This document shows positions 57,384 to 64,000 of a stretch of 64,000 nucleotides of DNA, piece after piece (the stretch's first letter is position 1; every line of letters begins with the position of its first letter). The notes under the pieces are model-generated. The model was not told the origin of the DNA. It worked only from the letters and a program-made list of their open reading frames with translations, and ran no database searches. The position numbers were made by a program, and so were the translations under genes. Origin of the DNA: Sulfurimicrobium lacus (GTDB taxonomy: Bacteria > Pseudomonadota > Gammaproteobacteria > Burkholderiales > Sulfuricellaceae); assembly GCF_011764585.1 (NCBI RefSeq), contig NZ_AP022853.1:1781501-1845500 (forward strand), read 5' to 3'.

Positions 57384-59732
57384 CTATTTGATGCAGACGG
57401 AACGCACCTGTTTCATGTCGGTAATGCCCTGCAGGACTTTTTCGATGCCGTCCTGCCTCAGGGTGCGCATGCCCTGCGACAGCGCCGTCACGGTCATGTC
57501 CGCGACGCGCGCGTGTTCTTGGATATTTTTCTTGATCTCGTCGCTGCCCACCAGCAGTTCGTGCAGGCCGACGCGGCCCTTGTAGCCGCTCTTGTTGCAT
57601 TCCTCGCAGCCCACCGCGTGGTTGAGGACGAATTCGCCCTTGTCATTGGCGAAGGATTTTTTCCATTCCTGGCGCAATTTGTCGCGCGCGGCGCTCGCGT
57701 CCTCGAGCCATTCCGGCGTGTTTTTCAGTTCTTCCGCATACTCGGACAGCAGGGATTCGATCTCCTGCTCGGATGCGACATACGGCTTCTTGCACTTGCT
57801 GCACAGCCGCTTGCCCAGGCGCTGCGCCAGGATGCCGAGCAGGGCGTCGGCGAAATTGAACGGGTCCATGCCCATGTCGAGCAGGCGCACGATGCTTTCC
57901 GGCGCGCTGTTGGTGTGCAGGGTGGAGAACACCAGGTGGCCGGTGAGCGAAGCCTCGATGCCGGTAGCGACCGTTTCCTTGTCGCGCATCTCGCCCACCA
58001 TCACCACGTCCGGGTCGGCGCGCAGGAAGGCGCGCATCGCCACGGCGAAGGTGATCCCCGCCTTGGGGTTGACCTGTACCTGGCGCAGGCCCTTCTGGGT
58101 GATTTCCACCGGGTCTTCCGCCGTCCAGATCTTGGTTTCAGGTGTGTTGATGTAGCCCAGCACCGAGTGCAGGGTGGTGGTCTTGCCGGAGCCGGTCGGG
58201 CCGCACACCAGGAACAGGCCATAGGGCTTGCTCACCACTTTTTTCAGCGTTTCCAGGTTGCGCGCGCTCAGGCCCAGGTTGTCTACCGGGATCGGCTTGC
58301 CCGCGGCGAGGATACGCATCACCACGTCTTCCAGCCCGCCCGCGGTGGGAATGGTGGCGACGCGCAGTTCGATGTCGAGGGGACCGTATTTCTTGAACAT
58401 GATCTTGCCGTCCTGGGGTTTCCGCTTCTCGGAAATGTCCAGGTCGCACATGATCTTCAGCCGCGCCAGGAGTGCGGCGCGGTGGCTGGGCGGGATCTCG
58501 ATGTAGGGGAACAGCGTGCCGTCGCGGCGGAAGCGCACGATGGTCTTGTTTTTGCCCGGGTAGGGCTCGATGTGGATGTCAGAAGCGCCCTGGTTGTAGG
58601 CGTCGACGATGATCTTGTTGACCAGCTTCACCAGCTCGTTGTCGGCCGCGGCGGACATTTCGTCGGCGCTGGACGCGCCCTCCGGTATGTCTTCGTCCTG
58701 CAGGTTCGACAGCAGGTCGTCGATGGAGCCCATGCTGCCGGCGGCGCCGTAAAACAGTTCCAGAGTCTTGGCGAATTCGCGCCGGGTGCAGACTTTGTAG
58801 AGCAGTTTGTGCTTGGGGAAAATATTGCACACCACGCGCGAGCCCATGATGCGGTCGGGTTCCGGGGTCAGGATGACCAGGCCTTCCGGCGTGTCGTCGA
58901 TGGGTAGCCACAGGCTGCCTTCGACATACTCGCGCTTGAGGTTTTTCAGCAGCTCGTCCGACTTGATGCGGTCGGCTTTGAACGGTTCGTAGGGCACATG
59001 GTAGAAGTCTGTCAGCGAGCGGCCGAGGTCGGCCAGATTGACCTGAAACTCGTCGAGCAGGATTTCCTCGATATCCTTGCCTTTGCGGTGTGCCGAGCGG
59101 GCCGCCAGCTCGATTTCGGCAGCGGACAGGATGCCCTGGTCGATGAGGTAGTCGAATTTTGTGCGGATGCGAGAGCGATGCTTGAAGGCGATGGCCAGTG
59201 TCTTGGCCAGTTCCTGCAAGCCTTCCTCGGCGGAAGTGGGGAAGGGCGAACCCGAGAGGGAATTGATCAGCTGGATGACGCCCATCAGTTCGCCGTCGTT
59301 GGCGTCGATGATCGGCGCCACCAGCATCTGCTTGGTGCGGTAGCCGGTTTTGCGGTCGATGTCCTTGAGGAAGGTGATGCCGGGGTTGTACTTCTTCAGT
59401 TCGGCATCGTCATAGACGTCGGCGATGTTGACCATCATTTTGTTGAACGCCACGTATCCTGCCACGCTCAGCGGCGAAATCGGCAGCTTGAAGTCCTTGA
59501 ATGCGCCCAGGCCGGTTTTGATCTTGGTGGCGATCGAGCTCTTGTCCTCGCTGACGCTGTAAATGGTCAGGCGGTCCGCCTCGAACAGCGCGCTGATGTC
59601 GCTGGAAAGCTGGAGCATGATCTCGTCGATGTTCTGCGTGGCGTGGATCTTGTTGGTGACGGCCTGCAGCTTGCGCGAGAAAATGAGCTGGCCGCTGAGA
59701 TCGGTGGTGTTTGCTGATGCCTGGGTATTCAC
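57384..59732 (-). CDS. GAF domain fused to PilB/GspE-type ATPase
   Basis: 782 residues. An N-terminal GAF domain (1-185) precedes a degenerate MshEN-like helical region (190-330), then a type II/IV secretion ATPase with Walker A GPTGSGKTTT (511-520), Asp box, Walker B RADPDVVMVGEMRD and a tetracysteine Zn site (CSKCKK and CEECNK). PilB/GspE drive pilus assembly or secretion; no pilC, pilM or secretin is adjacent. The GAF domain is not normal for this family and matches that of the next gene in position. A possible nucleotide-regulated motor. Confidence 0.88.
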   Translation of the reverse strand: MNTQASANTTDLSGQLIFSRKLQAVTNKIHATQNIDEIMLQLSSDISALFEADRLTIYSVSEDKSSIATKIKTGLGAFKDFKLPISPLSVAGYVAFNKMMVNIADVYDDAELKKYNPGITFLKDIDRKTGYRTKQMLVAPIIDANDGELMGVIQLINSLSGSPFPTSAEEGLQELAKTLAIAFKHRSRIRTKFDYLIDQGILSAAEIELAARSAHRKGKDIEEILLDEFQVNLADLGRSLTDFYHVPYEPFKADRIKSDELLKNLKREYVEGSLWLPIDDTPEGLVILTPEPDRIMGSRVVCNIFPKHKLLYKVCTRREFAKTLELFYGAAGSMGSIDDLLSNLQDEDIPEGASSADEMSAAADNELVKLVNKIIVDAYNQGASDIHIEPYPGKNKTIVRFRRDGTLFPYIEIPPSHRAALLARLKIMCDLDISEKRKPQDGKIMFKKYGPLDIELRVATIPTAGGLEDVVMRILAAGKPIPVDNLGLSARNLETLKKVVSKPYGLFLVCGPTGSGKTTTLHSVLGYINTPETKIWTAEDPVEITQKGLRQVQVNPKAGITFAVAMRAFLRADPDVVMVGEMRDKETVATGIEASLTGHLVFSTLHTNSAPESIVRLLDMGMDPFNFADALLGILAQRLGKRLCSKCKKPYVASEQEIESLLSEYAEELKNTPEWLEDASAARDKLRQEWKKSFANDKGEFVLNHAVGCEECNKSGYKGRVGLHELLVGSDEIKKNIQEHARVADMTVTALSQGMRTLRQDGIEKVLQGITDMKQVRSVCIK

Positions 59733-59746
59733 GATTATTCCGATTT

Positions 59747-60511
59747 TTAAAACTCAAATAGTTGGCCGAGAGCCAGCACGCTCGGTGCCGTGCCGTGCAC
59801 TGCGGCGCGAATTTCGGACAGGATCCGCGGCTGGTCTCCCGGCCCCAGGTGGGTAATGTGAATTTCTGCCTGTTTCAGCAGCATGGGCAACTGTTCGGCC
59901 AGAAGGGCGGGGTAGTAGTGCCTCGATGCATGGGCGATGTCGTTTTCCTCGTTGGCAAAGGAGGTCTCGATAATGAGGTGGCGCAGATTCTCCACCTCGT
60001 TGAGCGCTTCCCAGAACTCGGGGCAGTCGATGGTGTCGCCGCTGTAAGCCAGGCTGGCCTTGCCGCTGTCGAGCAGATAGCCTACCGCCGGGACAGTATG
60101 TCGTGCCGGGAGCGGGGTGATTTTGCGGCCGTTCAGTTCCACGGTTTTGCCCGGCGCGACGGGCTGGAAGCGCAGCCAGGGGAATTCGGCATTGGGGATC
60201 TGGGTGAAGTCCGGCCACAGTTTCCAGTTGAACATGTGCTCCTGCAGAATGGCGATGGTTTCCGCCAGCGCATAAACCGTGAGCGGATGGCCGCGCGTGC
60301 CAGCTACAGAATCGAGCAGGAAGGGGATGCTGACCGTGTGGTCGAGGTGCGAGTGGGTGATGAATGCATGATCGATGCGCCGCATTTCCGCCAGCGTCAG
60401 ATCGCCCACGCCGGTGCCGGCATCGATCAGGATGTCGTGGTCCAGCAGCATCGAAGTCGTGCGCAACCCGGCTGCGATGCCGCCGCTGCATCCCAGAATG
60501 CGAAGTTTCAT
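59747..60511 (-). CDS. Class II cAMP phosphodiesterase-like metallo-hydrolase
   Basis: 254 residues, metallo-beta-lactamase fold with the class II cyclic-nucleotide phosphodiesterase signature HSHLDHTVSIPFLLDS; also ARHTVPAVGY, LAYSGDT and ITHLGPGD with further metal ligands. Expected to hydrolyse cAMP to AMP. It is encoded with the adenylate cyclase (61919) in one minus-strand gene series, giving a matched synthesis/breakdown pair. tRNase Z is excluded by lack of its exosite and shape of the motif. Confidence 0.82.
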   Translation of the reverse strand: MKLRILGCSGGIAAGLRTTSMLLDHDILIDAGTGVGDLTLAEMRRIDHAFITHSHLDHTVSIPFLLDSVAGTRGHPLTVYALAETIAILQEHMFNWKLWPDFTQIPNAEFPWLRFQPVAPGKTVELNGRKITPLPARHTVPAVGYLLDSGKASLAYSGDTIDCPEFWEALNEVENLRHLIIETSFANEENDIAHASRHYYPALLAEQLPMLLKQAEIHITHLGPGDQPRILSEIRAAVHGTAPSVLALGQLFEF

Positions 60512-61377
60512 CAGTTCTTTGCGCCGTTCGGAACGAGGTGGCGGAAACGGTCGCTCACGCTTTGCCCCTGGTAATGGTCGAAATTGGACTGCATCAGGCC
60601 GGACAGCGTGTCCAGTCGGCTGTCGGGCGAAGGGTGGGTGGAAAACAGCAGCGACACGTCGCTGCTCCCGGAGAGTCCCTCCAGCGTTTGCAGTACGGCG
60701 GGCAGGCCGTATGGATCGTAGCCCGAGCGGGTGGCAATGACGATTCCCATGCGGTCGGCCTCGTATTCGTCACCCTTGTCGAGGCCGCGCACCATCACTT
60801 CCTTCATGCCGCTGATCAGGTTCTTGCTCAGTTCCTTGCCATAGCCGCCGCCCCCTTTCTGTTCTACCGCGATGCTCGCCACGTCGGCTAGAAATCCCAT
60901 TCCGCCTGCTTTCTTCATGGCGGCGAGGTGATGCTTGCGCAGTACATGGGCAATTTCATGCGACAGCACCCCGGCCAGCTCCGCTTCGCTGCGCATTTTC
61001 CTCAACAGACCGCTGGTGACGAAAATGTGTCCGCCAGGCGTGGCGAAGGCATTGACGCTGTTGGAATCCAGCACGCCGAAATACCAGGGCAGATCGGGGC
61101 GCTCGGTCTGCAAAGTCAGATAGCGTCCCACCTGGTTGACGTAGCGTTGCAGCGCCTCGTTCTTGGCCAGGGGCGCAGCGCCGAGCAGGACGGAAGCCAT
61201 GCCTTCGCCGATGGAAATTTCCTCGGGTTCGCTGACGTCCTTGGACGCTTCGCCGAGGTTTTTCCCCGCGCTGATTATCTTGTTCAGGTCCAGGTTAAAG
61301 CCGCCGATTGCCCACGTCTGTGTGGCAAACAGGGCGCTCAGGGCAAGTACGGCCAACTTCGCTCGTGCATATTTCAT
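60511..61377 (-). CDS. Periplasmic M48 metalloprotease
   Basis: 288 residues with a signal peptide ending near TWAIG. Zn-binding HEIAH (140-144), third ligand Glu in EYEADRMG, and the conserved FATPGGHIFVTSGLL and STHPSPDSRLDTL loops of BepA/LoiP-type outer-membrane quality proteases. Shorter than BepA (no TPR). Stop overlaps the start of the phosphodiesterase gene. Likely checks assembly of outer-membrane proteins. Confidence 0.9.
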   Translation of the reverse strand: MKYARAKLAVLALSALFATQTWAIGGFNLDLNKIISAGKNLGEASKDVSEPEEISIGEGMASVLLGAAPLAKNEALQRYVNQVGRYLTLQTERPDLPWYFGVLDSNSVNAFATPGGHIFVTSGLLRKMRSEAELAGVLSHEIAHVLRKHHLAAMKKAGGMGFLADVASIAVEQKGGGGYGKELSKNLISGMKEVMVRGLDKGDEYEADRMGIVIATRSGYDPYGLPAVLQTLEGLSGSSDVSLLFSTHPSPDSRLDTLSGLMQSNFDHYQGQSVSDRFRHLVPNGAKN

Positions 61378-61922
61378 CAGTTATCTCCCCAGGGTGAGGA
61401 AGCCGGACTCGCGGATGATTTTCCTGCAGATGCGCCCAGGTATTCCACCGACTGTTTCTGGAGGTGCGCGCTGTTCGCGAACTTGAGCGCTTCGCCCTTG
61501 CTCGCACCGTAGCTGTGCATGCGCTTGAGCTCTGCCGGGTTGGGGCTGGCGTTCTGGATGGCATCCTTGGTGATGTCCAGGCCTTTTACGCCGGTTGTGA
61601 CGGTCGTGCCGCTGCTGCCGGTGCGCGCCACGTTGAACAGTTCGCCCAGTCCGGAACCGCCGCTTTTTGCGCTGCCGTCGCCGAAGCGCAGATTCAGCAT
61701 CCTGACCCAGCCCTGACCCGCCGCGGGCGGTTTGATTTGGGTCCACCCTCCCTGGCGTTTGAGCACTTCCACTGCGGTCTTGCTGGGTAGCGTGGCGATG
61801 GTGGCGGCATCCGTGAAGGGTTCCCGCTTGAGTTCGGTCTCGCGGGTGGTGACCGCAGTTTCAGCCGCCGCCGACAGGCTGAAAATCAGCCCCAAGGCAT
61901 ACCATATAACTGAAAATCTCAT
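61377..61922 (-). CDS. Secreted SH3-like domain protein
   Basis: 181 residues, signal peptide (VIWYALGLIFSLSAAAE), then a bacterial SH3 domain with TELKREPFTDAATIATLPSK and VLKRQGGWTQIK, followed by a Gly/Ser linker and a helical tail. Such domains bind peptidoglycan or protein ligands. Start overlaps the stop of the adenylate cyclase gene (ATGA) and its stop overlaps the protease start, so it is co-translated with both. Confidence 0.8.
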   Translation of the reverse strand: MRFSVIWYALGLIFSLSAAAETAVTTRETELKREPFTDAATIATLPSKTAVEVLKRQGGWTQIKPPAAGQGWVRMLNLRFGDGSAKSGGSGLGELFNVARTGSSGTTVTTGVKGLDITKDAIQNASPNPAELKRMHSYGASKGEALKFANSAHLQKQSVEYLGASAGKSSASPASSPWGDN

Positions 61923-63760
61923 GCCGTTTTTCCCCCTGGTTCGAACAAATGCACTTCCTGATTTCTTCCCTTTACCTTATAGAATCCGTGGTCGATAAAG
62001 TCAAACATATCCTCGCACAAAGCCTTGGTCTCGGCCGATACCAGGATGCGCGCCACGCCCTTGGTCTGGCCCTCGATGCGGCTGGCCAGGTTCACGGTGT
62101 CGCCGATGGCGGTGTAGTCCTGGCGCCGCTCCGAGCCGATGAAGCCGACCACCGCCGGGCCGCTGTGGATGCCGATGCCCACATCGAAAGACGCGCCCGC
62201 CTCGCCCAGTTCGCGCTTGAATTCCTGCAGGCGTTCGCTCATTTCCAGCGCTGCCGCGACGGCGTTTGCCGCGTGGTCCGGATCGGCCGCCGGCGCCCCC
62301 CAGAAGGCCATGATGGCGTCGCCGATAAACTTGTCCAGGGTGCCGCCGTGGCGGAAGATGACTTCCACCTGCATGCTGAAATAGCGGTTCAGCATCGCCA
62401 CCACTTCCGGCGCAGTGTGCTGCTCGGAATAGGTGGTGAAGTTGCGGATATCGGAAAACAGCACCGACAGGGTCTGGGTCTGGCCGCTCAGGCTCTGTGC
62501 CGTTTTGCCCTGGCCGACCAGCTGGTCCACCACGCGCGGGTCGAGAAAGCGGTTGAACATCTGCACCGTCTGCTCGCGTGCTTTTCGTTCGCGCAGGTAC
62601 TCGCGCAGCGCGGCGGCAAAATAGAATGCCCAGGCAAACAGCAGCGGGGTCAGCACCGGCATCAGCCATTGCCAGGCAACGGCGGCGTAAGCCGCGCCCA
62701 GCAATAGGGCGCTGACGCCCAGCAGCACGCCGCCCACGGCAAGGGTGTGGCGGTGGTGGCGCAGGAAGGCGAGCAGCAGCCCTGCCACCAGCACCAGGGC
62801 CAGCAGCGGGGCGGCAAAGGCGGGCGCGGCCTGCAGGTAGCCGCGGTTTTTCAGGTTGTCGATGGCGGTGGCGAGGATTTCCACCGCGGTGTGGCGCCCG
62901 CTGATGGGGGTGTTGCGGATGTCGTGCAGGCCGGCGGCGGAAGCGCCGACGATGACGATTTTCCCCGTCAATTCGTGCTGGTCGCGCCGCGGCGTCTTGC
63001 GGCCGGCATCCTGGTAGAGGTCGGAATAGGAAATGTGCGGATGGGACAGCGCCCCGCCGCGCCAGCCGAGGATGATCTGCTGCCGGTCCGGCACGGCATA
63101 GCCCAGGTCGCGCGCTACCCGCGCCGGGAGCGACGGGACGCGCCAGCCGTAGGCCGGCATGTAGAGGTCATAACGGCGCCCGACGCCGTCTTCGTCTTCG
63201 TGGTAATTGATGGTTCCCACGCGCCAGTTCTTCTCGGCCAGGACCACCGGCAAGGAAACGGCCAGCCGCGCATCCGGCTGCGCGCTCCCGGTTGCCGCGA
63301 TGCCCGTAAGCGGCGCGAGGATTTTCAGCGGTACGCCGACGCCGTCGCCGTTGGCTTCCAGGCGCACCATGGGAAAGTAGGTGTTGCGCGTCGCAGCGAC
63401 CGTCTCGTCGAACAGGGCGTCGCTTTCCGGGCGGTCGATGTCCTTCTCGGTGAAGGTGAGGTCGAATACGATGGCTCGCGGTTGCTGCTTTTCCAGCGCG
63501 GCGACCAGTTCGCCATGCACGGAACGCGGCCACGGCCACCGGCCGACTTCATCCGCCATGCTGGCCAAGCTTTTTTCGTCGATGTCGACGATGACGATAT
63601 CGGGGTCGGCCTGCAGTCTCAGGGCATGGCTGCGGATGAAGAAGTCCGATACCCGGTTTTCCAGCGGCAGCAGGAAATGGAGCGCCGACAGTTCGGTCAC
63701 CGCCAGCAGGGCAATGGCGCCGGCCAGGAGGAAAAGGGTATTGATGGAAAATCGTCGCAT
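61919..63760 (-). CDS. CHASE2 adenylate cyclase (class III)
   Basis: 613 residues. One helix, a periplasmic CHASE2 sensor domain (LQADPDIVIVDIDEKSLASM through VGASAAGLHDI), three membrane helices, a coiled segment and a class III cyclase domain: LFSDIRNFTTYSEQ, FIGDAIMAFWGAP with Lys in LDKF, and YTAIGDTVNLASR. Lys and Asp at the purine-specifying positions fit adenylate rather than guanylate. Makes cAMP in response to an unknown periplasmic signal. ATG 63760 is preferred over an upstream ATG. First gene of the downstream series. Confidence 0.92.
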   Translation of the reverse strand: MRRFSINTLFLLAGAIALLAVTELSALHFLLPLENRVSDFFIRSHALRLQADPDIVIVDIDEKSLASMADEVGRWPWPRSVHGELVAALEKQQPRAIVFDLTFTEKDIDRPESDALFDETVAATRNTYFPMVRLEANGDGVGVPLKILAPLTGIAATGSAQPDARLAVSLPVVLAEKNWRVGTINYHEDEDGVGRRYDLYMPAYGWRVPSLPARVARDLGYAVPDRQQIILGWRGGALSHPHISYSDLYQDAGRKTPRRDQHELTGKIVIVGASAAGLHDIRNTPISGRHTAVEILATAIDNLKNRGYLQAAPAFAAPLLALVLVAGLLLAFLRHHRHTLAVGGVLLGVSALLLGAAYAAVAWQWLMPVLTPLLFAWAFYFAAALREYLRERKAREQTVQMFNRFLDPRVVDQLVGQGKTAQSLSGQTQTLSVLFSDIRNFTTYSEQHTAPEVVAMLNRYFSMQVEVIFRHGGTLDKFIGDAIMAFWGAPAADPDHAANAVAAALEMSERLQEFKRELGEAGASFDVGIGIHSGPAVVGFIGSERRQDYTAIGDTVNLASRIEGQTKGVARILVSAETKALCEDMFDFIDHGFYKVKGRNQEVHLFEPGGKTA

Positions 63761-63877
63761 ATTCCGGCAGGGTAACGGCAAACCGCAGGACGGGCAACCG
63801 CGCCGGGATCCGTTCCTCAAGCGGGCAAAATTGAGCTACAATTTCCACCTTTACACAGCTTTTTCCGGAGAATTACG

Positions 63878-64000
63878 ATGTCTATGTCCGACCGCGACGG
63901 CCTGATCTGGTACGACGGCAAGATGGTGAACTGGCGCGATGCCACCACCCACGTGCTGACCCACACCCTGCACTACGGCATGGGCGTATTCGAAGGGGTC
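63878..64000 (+). CDS. ilvE: Branched-chain aminotransferase, 3' end outside window
   Basis: First 41 codons from ATG 63878 with CCGGAG upstream: [19 protein letters not shown] and [12 protein letters not shown], the conserved N-terminus of IlvE class IV aminotransferases. Transfers the amino group of Glu onto branched-chain keto acids. Divergent from the adenylate cyclase gene; only the start is visible, so the gene symbol is probable rather than certain. Confidence 0.85.
   Translation, partial: MSMSDRDGLIWYDGKMVNWRDATTHVLTHTLHYGMGVFEGV

Overview
The window is a gene-dense, GC-rich stretch of bacterial chromosome, about 57 protein genes and one tRNA, with no gap above 300 bases and no rRNA, phage or insertion sequence seen. 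Protein types and context (uvrB, rimO, YaeQ, betaproteobacterial two-component systems, N-type ATPase, several c'-like cytochromes, DUF4395, TauE/SafE and a periplasmic metallo-beta-lactamase-fold hydrolase) suggest a chemolithotrophic, probably sulfur-oxidising betaproteobacterium of the Nitrosomonadales type (Sulfuricella/Gallionella/Thiobacillus relatives). The assignment is inference from gene content, not from a marker search.

Layout. 1-2.9 kb: end of an MFS transporter, enolase and a Crp/Fnr-type regulator. 2.9-7.2 kb: cytochrome and sulfur-type genes: a cytochrome with three extra cysteines behind an FNR-like box, a DUF4395 membrane protein, a small periplasmic protein, a metallo-beta-lactamase-fold protein, a frameshifted cytochrome and a TauE/SafE exporter. 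7.2-16.2 kb: an OmpR-class two-component system divergent from a cytochrome-TolC operon, then a small periplasmic protein, a DevBCA/MacAB-like ABC exporter and a thioredoxin-CcdA fusion. A 71-base promoter segment with a CpxR-like box occurs before both target units, so they look like one regulon. 16.3-22.2 kb: a FimV-like protein, an unusual operon of a PLP decarboxylase, an ATP-grasp ligase and a class-V-type PLP enzyme, and a truncated secretin-like protein. 22.2-31.4 kb: chemoreceptor, Sel1 protein, DUF599, AI-2E-type permease, YaeQ, a SulP-STAS-cyclic-nucleotide-domain transporter and a diguanylate cyclase. 31.5-35.6 kb: a PmrAB/QseBC-like two-component system followed by a DegP/DegQ protease, each unit preceded by a matching tandem box. 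35.6-41.7 kb: a complete N-type ATPase operon (D-C-Q-B-E-F-A-G) in which no atpR is visible. 42.8-46.3 kb: a three-gene corrinoid protein / UroD-fold methyltransferase-like protein / DUF1638-GAF-histidine kinase operon, the strongest candidate here for an undescribed system. 46.4-53.3 kb: HlyIII, MarC, tRNA-Arg, aspartate-type aminotransferase, uvrB, a Phd/PIN toxin-antitoxin pair and rimO. 53.3-63.8 kb: a nucleotide-signalling block on the minus strand: CHASE2 adenylate cyclase, SH3 protein, M48 protease, class II cAMP phosphodiesterase, GAF-PilB-like ATPase, GAF-HD-GYP phosphodiesterase, a phosphotransferase-kinase fusion and a cyclic-nucleotide-domain protein. The right edge holds the start of a branched-chain aminotransferase.

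Common themes are envelope stress and export (two two-component systems, DegQ, two M48 proteases, the ABC exporter), one-heme cytochromes of the c' type, and second-messenger signalling: cAMP synthesis, breakdown and several candidate receptors, plus c-di-GMP synthesis and breakdown.
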